From Deltaproteobacteria bacterium (lineage in GTDB: Bacteria; Myxococcota; Kuafuiibacteriia; Kuafuiibacteriales; Kuafuiibacteriaceae): DNA of 64,000 nt. Positions 54,509 to 62,940 of this stretch are shown here, one piece after another. A model generated the notes under the pieces. That model searched no databases, was not told the DNA's origin, and was given only the letters and a program-made list of their open reading frames with translations. Position 1 is the stretch's first letter, and every line of letters starts with the position of its first letter. A program made the position numbers and the translations under genes. The DNA is taken from contig JADJBV010000001.1 in NCBI GenBank assembly GCA_016703535.1, positions 1,736,001 through 1,800,000 of the forward strand, given 5' to 3'.

Positions 54509-55591
54509 TCAGCGCTCGAACTCGTTTTTGGCGTAGGACATCAGCTGCTCCACGTAGCTCTCGAAGGTCGGGCAGGACAGGCCCGTGCCCTGGAGCGCCT
54601 CGAAGAGGTTCCGGGAGTTGTAGAAGGCCATGTGGTTCAAATAATCGAGGGCCTGGTGGCTCACAGGCGCAAAACGTTCGAGGGCCGGGATCCGCAAGAG
54701 CGCCTTGGTCAGGTTGGGCGGCACCTTATATTTCGGCGGCGTCTTCCCTGATTTTTTGGCGATCGCCTCGTAGACCCGGCGCGCCGACAGTGGGTTGGGA
54801 TCGACCACGTGGAAGGTCTTGCCGATGGTTTCGGGGCGATTGACCAACACGTGGATCGCGTCGACCACGAAGTCGACCGGCACCAGGTTGAGCGGCGCGT
54901 GGCCATCGCCAGGGAGGGGCAGGGGGATGGCCACCGGCGAAGCCACCAACAAGGCCAACATCGCGTAGACGCTGTCGTAGCGATCGGTCTCGCCGGTGCG
55001 GGAGTCGCCGAGGACCCCGGCGGGGCGGACGATGGTGACCGGCAACCGTTCGGCGGCCCGGCGCACCAACACCTCGGCCTGGTATTTGGTGGCCTCGTAG
55101 GCCGAGCGGAAGCCTTGGCCCTCCTCCAGCTCGTCCTCCATGATCACGCCCTGCCGGTTGCCCGAGACGTAGGCGCTGGAGAAGTGCACGAAGCGCTCGA
55201 GGCGCTGCATCGCCCGGGCGAGGGCCAAGACGTTGGCCGTGCCCTGGACGTTGACCTGATCGGCGATCCGCCGCTCCACCGACAGGGAGTGGGCCGCCGC
55301 CAGGTGATAGACCTCGGTGACCTCGGTGGTCAGGGTTCGGAACTCGGGGCCCGAGAGGCCCACGTCCATCGACGTCACATCCCCCGCGAAGATCCGCACC
55401 CGCTCCGGCAGGTTGAGGTCGTTGGTGATCTGTTCGCTGAGCTTGTCGACCTCGGCCTGGGCTTGGGCCTCCCTCGAGGCCTCCACCAACAACGAGACCT
55501 TCAGGTCGTCGTCGGCGGTCAGCAACTTCTTCACCAAACGCCGGGAAATGAAGCCCGGATAACCAGTGACCAAGGCGTTTCGTTGACTCAT
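54509..55591 (-). CDS. Extended SDR, thioester-reductase/fatty acyl-CoA reductase-like
   Basis: This 360-residue NAD(P)-binding protein starts MSQRNALVTGYPGFISRRLV, with the Rossmann loop TGYPGFIS. VYHLAAAHSLSVERRI, VNVQGTANVLALARAM, catalytic Ser in FVHFSSAYVSGN and YEATKYQAEVLVRRA (Tyr-x3-Lys) follow. These are the features of the male-sterility/thioester-reductase branch, which reduces acyl thioesters to aldehydes or alcohols. A lipid-related role is likely but the acyl carrier is not known. Its start overlaps the coaE stop by four bases. Confidence 0.85.
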   Translation of the reverse strand: MSQRNALVTGYPGFISRRLVKKLLTADDDLKVSLLVEASREAQAQAEVDKLSEQITNDLNLPERVRIFAGDVTSMDVGLSGPEFRTLTTEVTEVYHLAAAHSLSVERRIADQVNVQGTANVLALARAMQRLERFVHFSSAYVSGNRQGVIMEDELEEGQGFRSAYEATKYQAEVLVRRAAERLPVTIVRPAGVLGDSRTGETDRYDSVYAMLALLVASPVAIPLPLPGDGHAPLNLVPVDFVVDAIHVLVNRPETIGKTFHVVDPNPLSARRVYEAIAKKSGKTPPKYKVPPNLTKALLRIPALERFAPVSHQALDYLNHMAFYNSRNLFEALQGTGLSCPTFESYVEQLMSYAKNEFER

Positions 55592-56199
55592 CCCGCTCCC
55601 CCTTCGAGCTCGGCCCAGAGCCGATCGACCTGGGCTTGGGTCTTCGCTCGATCCCCGTCGTTGTCGATCACCCAGGTCGCCCGCTTCACCTTGTCGGCCA
55701 AGGGCCACTGGGCCTGGATCCGCTGCTCGATCTGCTCGGCGGGCAAGCCGTCCCGGGCCGCCACCCGCGCCCGCTGCACCGACGGCGACACCGACACCAC
55801 GATCACTTCGGGCAGGCCTTGATCCAAGCGGTTTTCGTAGAGCAGAGGCACGTCGTAGACGCAGACCTTGGCGCCTTTTTCCCGGGCGGCCTCGGCCTGG
55901 GCCTGAAAGCCGAGGGCAACCCGAGGATGGATGATCCGGTTCAGGTCGAGGAGCGCCGCCGGATCTTGGAACACCCGGGCCCCCAGGGCCTTTCGATCCA
56001 GGGTGCCGTCGGGCAGACGCAGCGCTTCGCCGAAGCAGGCCAACACCTCGGCCAGGCCCGGCGATCCCGGGGCCACCACCTCTTTGGCCAAGGCGTCGGC
56101 GTCGATGATGACCGCCCCCCGATCCCGGAGCATGGCCGCGACCGTCGACTTCCCCGAGCCGATGCCCCCCGTGAGTCCGACGATCCGCACCGGCCGCAC
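55588..56199 (-). CDS. coaE: Dephospho-CoA kinase
   Basis: CoaE makes coenzyme A from dephospho-CoA and ATP. The 203-residue protein has the P-loop IVGLTGGIGSGKSTVAAML, VIIDADALAKEVV, the DRKALGARVFQDPAALLDLN region and NRIIHPRVALG, plus PLLYENRLDQGLP. The usual DP(A/I)ALAxLNxIxHP motif is clear. Translationally coupled (ATGA) with the downstream acyl-CoA reductase-like SDR, a plausible functional link through CoA thioesters. Confidence 0.95.
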   Translation of the reverse strand: MRPVRIVGLTGGIGSGKSTVAAMLRDRGAVIIDADALAKEVVAPGSPGLAEVLACFGEALRLPDGTLDRKALGARVFQDPAALLDLNRIIHPRVALGFQAQAEAAREKGAKVCVYDVPLLYENRLDQGLPEVIVVSVSPSVQRARVAARDGLPAEQIEQRIQAQWPLADKVKRATWVIDNDGDRAKTQAQVDRLWAELEGGAG

Positions 56200-56267
56200 G
56201 CTAGGGGGACCACTCTACGCTGTCAAACCGGCCTTGACTGGGGATCGTCACCGGGTAGGCTCCCGGC

Positions 56268-56732
56268 ATGCCGAGGATCGCCATCCTCTTGTGGGCCCTG
56301 GTGCTTCTCGCCCCGGCGCCGTCCGGGGCCGCCGAGCTCCTCGGCGCCGATCGCTGCGGATCCTGTCACCCGGTCGAGCTGGAGCAGTGGAAACGTTCGG
56401 GCCACGCCTTGGCCTTGGCCCGGCTTTCGGCGGTTCAACAAAAGGATCCCACCTGCCGCGGCTGCCACACCACCGCGCCGGCCGATCCCTCCCCCAGCCT
56501 GAGTGGGGTTCAGTGCGAGTCGTGCCACGGCCCGGGCACCCTCTACGCCCCGGCCCACGTCATGCGCGACAAAGCCCTGTCGGCGCTCTACGGCCTGGAG
56601 CCGGTGACCGCTGCGACCTGCACCCCTTGTCACGCCAGCGATGGCCCCTCGGTGAAGCCCTTCGATTTTGACGAGCTGGTGAAGTTGGTCCGCCATCGCC
56701 CGGAAGCGGCGAAGGCGGCGGAGAAGAAATGA
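56268..56732 (+). CDS. Tetraheme cytochrome c, c554-like
   Basis: The 154-residue protein has a signal peptide (PRIAILLWALVLLAPAPSGA) and four CXXCH motifs (CGSCH, CRGCH, CESCH, CTPCH). The string from WKRSGHALALARL to CESCHGPG is the cytochrome c554 pattern. Its final codons overlap the resB start (ATGA). It should carry electrons in the periplasm. Maturation of its hemes by ResB, encoded next door, is an attractive link. Confidence 0.9.
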   Translation: MPRIAILLWALVLLAPAPSGAAELLGADRCGSCHPVELEQWKRSGHALALARLSAVQQKDPTCRGCHTTAPADPSPSLSGVQCESCHGPGTLYAPAHVMRDKALSALYGLEPVTAATCTPCHASDGPSVKPFDFDELVKLVRHRPEAAKAAEKK

Positions 56733-57802
56733 TCGGACGCATCTGGCAGGTCCTGGCCTCGCTCCGCACCACCGCCCTTTTGGGCATCCTGATCGCCGGC
56801 TACGTGGGCTTGGCCGCGATCATCCCCCAAGGCAACCGCGCCATCGAACTGCTGTCGCTGGACGGCACCGAACAGCTCCGGGGCCTGGCGGCCTACGGCC
56901 TGACCGATGTCTTCGCCTCCTCCTGGCTGCGGGCCCTGGGCGTGCTCTTCGCGGGCAACGTCTTGGCGGTGTTGTTGACCACCTGGTGGGAGTGGTCCTC
57001 GTCGGTCCGGGGCTCGACGCCCATGCCCAAAGTTGCGCCGCACCAAGTGGAGCTGGCCGCCAGCCTTCCGGAGCGGGCCGTCGAGGCGCTGCGGGAGACC
57101 TTCCGCAACGCCTTGGGCAGCTCACCGCTGGAGGAGCAGGTCGAAGGCAGCAAGGTGGTGATGGTCTTCGAGACCAACCCGGCCGCTCGGCTGGCGCCCC
57201 TCTTGGCCCACCTGGGCCTGGTGTTGTTGGTGATCGGCGCGGGCCTCGCCAGCCGTCCGCCGCCGCCGGCCCGCACCATGGTCCGAGGCCAGTTCCGGGT
57301 CCTCGACTCCCGCTCGGGCACGACCGGCTACTTCGACATGGGCCAAGGGGAGCCCTTCGAGTTCTTCCAGTGGAACGCCAAATACACCCTGCGAGACTAC
57401 CTGCCCTCCAAAGGGCGGCTCGGGCCTGCGGTGCGCTTCGAGGAGGTCGACTCCGGCGGCAAGCGTCCCCCCAGCGACTTTTGGGTCTACCTGAACGCGC
57501 CGCCGGGCTTTGACCAACGTCATCGCCGCGGGACGGTGGCCATCGAAGCGGACTGGATGGGCATGGTCCCCGCCCCGGGCTCGGGCATGGCGTCTTCGTG
57601 GGCCATGGTCCTGGTGTTGGGGGGCCTCGGGCTGTTGATCATCGGCGCCTTCTCCGGGCAGCGGGCCGAAGGGCGCCTGTGGATCGAGGCCGACGGGGAT
57701 CGGGTGCGGGTGTTGGGCTTGCCGGCCTACCGACAAGATCCAGCGTTTCAGGCCAGCTTCGCCCGCTACGCCTTGTTGGCCCGCTCCGCCGTCGAAGGTT
57801 AG
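56729..57802 (+). CDS. ResB-like cytochrome c biogenesis protein (System II)
   Basis: The 357-residue membrane protein has ResB topology: two N-terminal helices (TALLGILIAGYVGLAAIIPQ and LGVLFAGNVLAVLLTTWWEW), a third helix (PLLAHLGLVLLVIGAGLASR) before a large periplasmic domain, and a C-terminal helix (MVLVLGGLGLLIIGAF). ResB/Ccs1 together with a CcsA-type protein attaches heme to apocytochromes c outside the cytoplasm. The CcsA partner may be the HemX-like protein at 5 kb. It is shorter than many ResB proteins (about 450 or more residues). Confidence 0.85.
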   Translation: MIGRIWQVLASLRTTALLGILIAGYVGLAAIIPQGNRAIELLSLDGTEQLRGLAAYGLTDVFASSWLRALGVLFAGNVLAVLLTTWWEWSSSVRGSTPMPKVAPHQVELAASLPERAVEALRETFRNALGSSPLEEQVEGSKVVMVFETNPAARLAPLLAHLGLVLLVIGAGLASRPPPPARTMVRGQFRVLDSRSGTTGYFDMGQGEPFEFFQWNAKYTLRDYLPSKGRLGPAVRFEEVDSGGKRPPSDFWVYLNAPPGFDQRHRRGTVAIEADWMGMVPAPGSGMASSWAMVLVLGGLGLLIIGAFSGQRAEGRLWIEADGDRVRVLGLPAYRQDPAFQASFARYALLARSAVEG

Positions 57803-57813
57803 GGCCCGCGGCG

Positions 57814-59079
57814 CTACCAACTCCGGTTGGTGTGGCGTTCGTTGTGGCAGGTGCCGCTGCAGCGTGCGTTGGTCCGGGTGAAGCCGGTGGCGCTGAAGAC
57901 CAACGTCTTTTGGCCATCCACGTGGTGGTCCGGACCCACGATGGTGCCCGCCTCGTCGATCACGCCGCCGTGGCACTCGCTGCAAGCGATCCCTTCGCTC
58001 AGGTGGGTCCGGTGATCGCCGCTGAGGGTGCGCCACGCGGCGGAGCCCGAAGACTGGACCGGGTGGCAACTCCCGCACTCCGGCGCCGCCTGATCGTGGC
58101 GGTACATGCCCAAGGTGGCGCGGCCGTTGCCGTGACAGTAGAGGTTGTTGCAGGCGCCGTCGCCGGCGTAGACCCCCGCCGTCGACAATCCCGCCGCGAA
58201 GTTCACCTCGGAGCGTCCGGGGGTGGAGTCGAAGGCGTGGCCCTCGGACAAGACGTGCTCCGGTTTTTGGTGGCACTGGGTGCAGTCGTAGGCCGGGTGC
58301 CGTTGGCCGGTGGTGGTGTGGGGCGTGTGGGCCTGGAAGGTCAGGGCGGTCTTCTCGACCACGCCTGAAAGATCACGCGGCGGCGCGCCCAAGGTGCTGT
58401 CGGTGCCGCCGTGGCAGTAGGTGCAGTTGGTGCGCCACTCGGCCTGGTGGCAGCTGTCGCAGGAAGGCCCGGCGGCCCCGGTCAGATCGGCGCCGTGACA
58501 GGTGCGACAGTCTTGCATCTGCAACTTCATCTCGGTTCCGTGCACCGCCGCTTCCCGGAAGCCCTCCGGGTGGGCGCGCCCCAGGCCACCGTCGACCTCG
58601 ATGGTGGTTTGGCTGCACTCCAGGCTCGCGCCCTCAGCGATCCACCGCTGGATCCGCTGGACCTGTTCGCCCGAGAGGGGCGCCGCCGCCGGCATCCGGT
58701 TGCCTTCGCCGGTGGTCAGCTCGCCCGACAACTTCCGGTAGAGGAAGGAGGTGGCCGGGCTGCCGGGGACCACGAAGGTTTGGCCGGCGTACACCTGGCT
58801 CACGACGTTGATGATCGAGGTGCGGCCGCCCTCGTAGGACAGATCGGGCGGCGTCCCCCGGGGGTTGTGACAAGAGGCGCAGTAGGGGAGGAACACCTGC
58901 CGCATCACGTCGCAGTAAGGCCCGGTGCCGGTGATCGCGCCGCCGTCGTGGCCGGGGTCGCCGGCGTCCAAGTCACCCAAACCTTGGGGGGTGGCCTCAC
59001 AGGCCAAAACAGGGAGGAGCAAAAGCGCCGGCGCCACCCGGGCGGAGCGCAAAAGACGGTCCATACGCTTGAGTCGCAT
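57814..59079 (-). CDS. Multiheme cytochrome c lipoprotein with CX2CH, CX3CH and CX4CH motifs
   Basis: ATG 59079 gives a lipoprotein signal (ARVAPALLLLPVLACEATP). The 421-residue protein has an N-terminal domain with CASCHN and a cytochrome-like region PGSPATSFLYRKLSGELT. The rest is a string of heme motifs: CRTCH, CDSCH, CTYCH, CTQCH, CNNLYCH (four intervening residues), CGSCH, CSECH and CSGTCH (three). That is nine candidate sites, with wide-spaced variants as in Geobacter-type CxxxxCH proteins. It converges with resB, 11 bases away. A lipid anchor suggests outer-membrane attachment. Confidence 0.88.
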   Translation of the reverse strand: MRLKRMDRLLRSARVAPALLLLPVLACEATPQGLGDLDAGDPGHDGGAITGTGPYCDVMRQVFLPYCASCHNPRGTPPDLSYEGGRTSIINVVSQVYAGQTFVVPGSPATSFLYRKLSGELTTGEGNRMPAAAPLSGEQVQRIQRWIAEGASLECSQTTIEVDGGLGRAHPEGFREAAVHGTEMKLQMQDCRTCHGADLTGAAGPSCDSCHQAEWRTNCTYCHGGTDSTLGAPPRDLSGVVEKTALTFQAHTPHTTTGQRHPAYDCTQCHQKPEHVLSEGHAFDSTPGRSEVNFAAGLSTAGVYAGDGACNNLYCHGNGRATLGMYRHDQAAPECGSCHPVQSSGSAAWRTLSGDHRTHLSEGIACSECHGGVIDEAGTIVGPDHHVDGQKTLVFSATGFTRTNARCSGTCHNERHTNRSW

Positions 59080-59185
59080 GGACCCGGCTGAACACTGAAC
59101 GAATCTGGGTCGGTCGAAGGGCGGAGCACACAACCCCTGGGGGCGGGATTGCCAGGTTTGGCTGGCTGGTTATATTATCAGTCGT

Positions 59186-60166
59186 ATGATCAAGAACTGG
59201 TGGTGGCTCAGCTTGGTCGGCTCTACGGGGCTGGGGTGCGCGGCCTTGGCCGAAGGCCCGGAGGTCTTCCAGGGGGTCGTGGAGCACGAGGAGCAGATCC
59301 TAGGCTTTGAGACCGGCGGCCGCCTGAGTGGCGTGGCGGTGCGGCGCGGCGACGTGGTGGGCCCGGGCCAACTCCTGGCGACCTTGGACGACACCCTGGC
59401 CCGAGGCGCCGAGGCCTCCCGCACCGCCGAAGCCCAAGCCGCGGCGGCCCAAGCCAAGGTGGTCCGGGCCGGCAGCCGGATCGAGGACCGGCGGGTGGTG
59501 GAGGCCCAGATCCGGGCGGCCCAAGCCAAAGAGCAGCTGTTGTTGCGCCAGGTGGAGCGGGAGCGGGGCCTCCTGTTGGCCGGCGCGATCCCCGCCGCGG
59601 CTTTCGACGAGCTGGAGGCCAAGGCCACGGCCGCCACCGCGGAACGAGAGGCCCTGATGGAGCGGCTCCGGGACCTGGAGAAGGGCGCCCGGCCCGAAGA
59701 GATCGAAAACGTCGAGGCCCGGGCCAGCGCCGCCCAACTCGCCGCCGATCTCGAGCGCACCCGGGTCGAACGCCTGACCCTCCAGGCGCCCCGGGCCGGT
59801 GAGGTGGTGGAGCTCCACGCCGATCCAGGAGAGGTGGTGGGGGCCGGCACGCCGGTGGTGACCGTGGCCGACACGCTCCATCCCTACGTGGAGGTCTTCG
59901 TGCCTCAAAACCGGTTGGCGGGGCTGCGCCTCGGGACCCCCGCCGAGGTGAAGGTGGACGCCCGGGCCAGCGCCTTGCCAGGGACCATCGAGCGGATCGG
60001 CCGGCGCACCGAATTTACGCCGCGATATCTGTTCAGCGAAAAGGAGCGGGCCGCGCTGGTGGTTCGGGTGCGGGTCCGGGTCGAAGATCCCCAACGCCTC
60101 CTCTACGCGGGGGTGCCGGCCTTCGTACGGTTCGAAGAGGGCGGCGTCGCCGAGGCCGGGCGATGA
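59186..60166 (+). CDS. Membrane fusion (periplasmic adaptor) lipoprotein of ABC exporter
   Basis: The 326-residue HlyD/YbhG-like adaptor starts with a lipoprotein signal (WLSLVGSTGLGCAA) and a barrel-sandwich half (EEQILGFETGGRLSGVAVRR with GDVVGPGQLLATLDD). A long alanine-rich coiled coil follows (about residues 75-180), then the second half (LTLQAPRAGEVVELHADPGE with VVGAGTPVVTVAD). It bridges the inner-membrane ABC-2 transporter to an outer-membrane channel, which is not encoded here. Coupled by ATGA overlap to the ATPase gene. A TATATT box (plus strand, around 59171) lies just upstream. Confidence 0.9.
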   Translation: MIKNWWWLSLVGSTGLGCAALAEGPEVFQGVVEHEEQILGFETGGRLSGVAVRRGDVVGPGQLLATLDDTLARGAEASRTAEAQAAAAQAKVVRAGSRIEDRRVVEAQIRAAQAKEQLLLRQVERERGLLLAGAIPAAAFDELEAKATAATAEREALMERLRDLEKGARPEEIENVEARASAAQLAADLERTRVERLTLQAPRAGEVVELHADPGEVVGAGTPVVTVADTLHPYVEVFVPQNRLAGLRLGTPAEVKVDARASALPGTIERIGRRTEFTPRYLFSEKERAALVVRVRVRVEDPQRLLYAGVPAFVRFEEGGVAEAGR

Positions 60167-61080
60167 CCACCCCGATCATCCAGACCGAACACCTGTCGCG
60201 CCGCTTCGGGAGTTTGGTGGCGGTAAGGGACATCTCGCTGTCGGTCGACAAGGGGGAGGTCTTCGGGGTGCTTGGGCCCAACGGCGCCGGCAAGTCGACC
60301 ACCATCCGGATGTTGTGCGGCATCCTCGACCCCAGCGGCGGTCGGGGCACGGTGGTCGGCTACGACCTGGCCACCGAGGCCGAGCGGATCAAAGAGCGCA
60401 TCGGCTACATGACCCAACGCTTCAGCCTCTACGAAGACCTCACGGTCCGAGAGAACCTCTGGTTCTACGCCGGGATCTACGGCGTGCCGTGGCGTCAGCG
60501 GAAGGCCCGGGTGGAAGAGGTCTTGACCCGGACCGGCTTGCAAGATCGCCGAGATCAGCTGGCCGGCACCTTGTCCGGCGGCTGGAAACAAAGGGTCGCT
60601 TTGGCCAGCGCCACCATCCACGAGCCGCCGTTGTTGTTTTTGGATGAACCCACCGCCGGCGTCGATCCGGTGAGCCGCCGTGACTTTTGGGAGGAGATCC
60701 ATCGCATCGCCGCCTCGGGCACCACCGTGCTCCTCACCACCCACTACATGGACGAGGCCGAACGTTGTCACCGGCTGGCCTTCATCTTCAAAGGCGAACT
60801 CCTCGACACCGGCACCCCGGCCCAGATCGTCGAGCGGCGCGGGCTGCGGGTCGCCGAGCTGACGGTCGACGACGCGGAGGCTGCGGCCCGAAGTTTGGGT
60901 GGCCATCCGGAGATCGACGAGATCTCCCACTACGGCCACGTCCTCCGGCTCACCACCCGAGGCGGCGCCGATCCGGCGGAGTTGGCGACGACCCTCCTCG
61001 GGCCTCGGGCGATCCAGACCTGCCACGAGGCCCGAGCGACCGTCGAAGACGCCTTCGTCTCCATGGCCCGGAGGAGCTGA
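60163..61080 (+). CDS. ABC transporter ATP-binding protein (ABC-2 exporter)
   Basis: The 305-residue ATPase has Walker A GPNGAGKSTTIRMLCG, the Q-loop region IGYMTQRFSLYEDLT, signature LSGGWKQRVALA, Walker B LLFLDEPTAGVD and switch TTHYMDEAERCHRLAF. The C-terminal part resembles that of CcmA/DrrA-type drug exporter ATPases. Four genes in a row (adaptor, ATPase, permease, TetR) form a compact efflux operon. Confidence 0.96.
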   Translation: MTTPIIQTEHLSRRFGSLVAVRDISLSVDKGEVFGVLGPNGAGKSTTIRMLCGILDPSGGRGTVVGYDLATEAERIKERIGYMTQRFSLYEDLTVRENLWFYAGIYGVPWRQRKARVEEVLTRTGLQDRRDQLAGTLSGGWKQRVALASATIHEPPLLFLDEPTAGVDPVSRRDFWEEIHRIAASGTTVLLTTHYMDEAERCHRLAFIFKGELLDTGTPAQIVERRGLRVAELTVDDAEAAARSLGGHPEIDEISHYGHVLRLTTRGGADPAELATTLLGPRAIQTCHEARATVEDAFVSMARRS

Positions 61081-61083
61081 AGC

Positions 61084-62196
61084 ATGCGGGTGTTGGTCAT
61101 CGCTTGGAAGGAGCTGCGCCAGCTGCGGCGCGATCGGCTGACCGTTGGGATGATGGTGATGTTGCCGCTGATGCAGCTGTTGCTCTTCGGCTACGCGATC
61201 AACACCGACGTCCGGCACATCCCCACCGTGGTCTACGACCAAGATCAAAGCGCCGCCAGCCGGGACCTGGCCCGCGGCCTGGAGGTGACCACCTTCTACG
61301 ACTTGGTCGGACAAGTGGAGAGTTATGACGAGATCGAGCGGGCCCTGCGGTCTGGGAAGGCCAAGGTGGCGCTGGTGGTGCCCCGTCGGTACGGGGCCGA
61401 ACTCGCGGCGGGTCGAAGGGCCCAGGTGCAGCTGGTGGTCGACGGCTCGGATCCGCAGACGGTGGGCAGCGCCATCAACACCGCGGCGGCCTTGGCGGCG
61501 GCCCGGACCAGCGAACTTCTGGTCACCCGAGGCCCGACCGTGGCCACCGGCCCTCGGATCGAGGTGGAGCCGGCCACTTGGTACAACCCAGAGCTGAGGA
61601 CCGCGGTGTTCATCGTCCCGGGCCTGATCGGCGTGATCTTGACCATGACCATGGTGATGTTGACGGCGATGGCCATCGTGAGGGAGCGGGAGCGGGGCAC
61701 CCTGGAGCAGCTGGTGGTCTCGCCGGTGAAGAACCTGGAGCTGATGGTCGGCAAGATCGCGCCTTATGTGCTGATCGGTTATGTCCAGATCAGCTTGATC
61801 TTGGTGGCGGGGCGGGTGGTGTTCGAGGTGCCCTTCGTCGGTTCACCGGGCCTCCTTTATGCCCTGTCGTTTTTGTTCATCGCCGCCAACCTGGCCCTCG
61901 GGCTCTTCTTCTCGACCATCGCCAAGACCCAACAACAAGCGATGCAGATGTCCTTCTTCTTCTTGCTCCCCAACATGTTGTTGTCCGGCTTCATGTTCCC
62001 GATCGAGGCCATGCCCGAGCCGGCCCAGTGGCTCTCCAACGGCCTGCCGTTGACCCACTTTTTGCGGGTGGTCCGGGGCATCACCTTGAAGGGCGCCGAC
62101 TTCAGCGATCTGGTCCCGGAGTTGTATTGGTTGGTCGGCCTTTTGGGTGTTTTGGTGCTGGCGGCCTCCCTGCGGTTCAGAAAGAAGGTGGCCTGA
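61084..62196 (+). CDS. ABC-2 type permease (YbhS/YhhJ-like)
   Basis: The 370-residue permease has one N-terminal helix (VGMMVMLPLMQLLLFGYAIN) and a large extracytoplasmic domain with TVVYDQDQSAASRDLARGLE. Five C-terminal helices include the ABC-2 signature region RERERGTLEQLVVSPVKNLELMVGK. It forms the transmembrane path for the efflux system with the ATPase 3 bases upstream. A single gene implies that the permease works as a homodimer. Its stop overlaps the TetR start (TGATG). Confidence 0.95.
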   Translation: MRVLVIAWKELRQLRRDRLTVGMMVMLPLMQLLLFGYAINTDVRHIPTVVYDQDQSAASRDLARGLEVTTFYDLVGQVESYDEIERALRSGKAKVALVVPRRYGAELAAGRRAQVQLVVDGSDPQTVGSAINTAAALAAARTSELLVTRGPTVATGPRIEVEPATWYNPELRTAVFIVPGLIGVILTMTMVMLTAMAIVRERERGTLEQLVVSPVKNLELMVGKIAPYVLIGYVQISLILVAGRVVFEVPFVGSPGLLYALSFLFIAANLALGLFFSTIAKTQQQAMQMSFFFLLPNMLLSGFMFPIEAMPEPAQWLSNGLPLTHFLRVVRGITLKGADFSDLVPELYWLVGLLGVLVLAASLRFRKKVA

Positions 62197-62918
62197 TGGC
62201 TCGGCCTCGCAGCGACATCGCGCCCCGGATCCTCCACGCCGCCCGGGAGCGGTTTTTGGCCGAAGGGGTCGACGGGGCCTCGTTGCGGGCCATCGCCGAA
62301 GGCGCCGGCACCGGCATCGGCATGGTCTACTACTACTACCCGACCAAAGATGATCTCTTCTTCGCCGCCGTCGAAGAGACCTACGCGACGGTCTTGGCCG
62401 ACCTGGCCGCCGCCGCCGATCCGGCCTTTACGGTGGAGGAGCGGATCCGACGGGTCTACCAACGCCTGGCGGCCTTCAGCGACGAAGAACTCTTGACCAT
62501 GCGTTTGGTGGTCCGAGAGGTCTTGGCCGACAACCACCGGCTGGGCGGGATCCTGGAACGTTTTCAACACGGTCACATCCCGCTGATCCTGCAGACCATG
62601 GTCGAGGGCCTGGGCAACGGGACCTTCCGGCCCGATCTGCCGCTGCCGGTGGCGATGTTGGCGGTGTTGGCGGTGGGGGCGGTGCCCCAGTTTTTGCGGC
62701 GTTTTGTGGGGGATCGTCTGCCCGTCGGCGCCTTGCCCGAGGGGCCGGTCTTGGCCGAACTCTTGTTGTCGGTGTTGTTCCGCGGGATCGGCGCCGAAGT
62801 CAGGCCTCGTCTCGAGCCCGCTTCCGCTCCGCCTTCGCCCACTCGTCCCGCACCAAGCGCTGGCCGATCTGCACGCCGATCCAAACCCCGAGGCCGAGGA
62901 CCAAAGGGATCAAAATGA
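62196..62918 (+). CDS. TetR-family regulator of the ABC exporter
   Basis: The 240-residue protein begins MARPRSDIAPRILHAARERF. The N-terminal helix-turn-helix includes ASLRAIAEGAGTGIGMVYYYYPTKDDLF. The C-terminal ligand-binding domain is divergent, as usual. Its ATG overlaps the permease stop, so it is most likely co-transcribed with and controls the upstream efflux genes. The last 40 residues (RPRLEPASAPPSPTRPAPSA onwards) are a Pro/Arg-rich tail encoded over the antisense 46-aa gene and may be a read-through extension of an older stop. Confidence 0.9.
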   Translation: MARPRSDIAPRILHAARERFLAEGVDGASLRAIAEGAGTGIGMVYYYYPTKDDLFFAAVEETYATVLADLAAAADPAFTVEERIRRVYQRLAAFSDEELLTMRLVVREVLADNHRLGGILERFQHGHIPLILQTMVEGLGNGTFRPDLPLPVAMLAVLAVGAVPQFLRRFVGDRLPVGALPEGPVLAELLLSVLFRGIGAEVRPRLEPASAPPSPTRPAPSAGRSARRSKPRGRGPKGSK

Positions 62919-62940
62919 CGTGGTTGATCGGCGGGATCAT
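62800..62940 (-). CDS. Small single-pass membrane protein, 46 aa, downstream of ccmD
   Basis: ATG 62938-62940 overlaps the ccmD stop (ATGA). The product reads MIPPINHVILIPLVLGLGVW, then IGVQIGQRLV, and ends with a charged tail (DEWAKAERKRARDEA). It has one membrane helix and a cytoplasmic basic/acidic tail. It is too short for routine gene calling, but the coupled start and coherent composition support it. It overlaps the TetR 3' end on the other strand by 119 bases. It may be an accessory cytochrome c maturation peptide. Confidence 0.75.
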   Translation of the reverse strand: MIPPINHVILIPLVLGLGVWIGVQIGQRLVRDEWAKAERKRARDEA

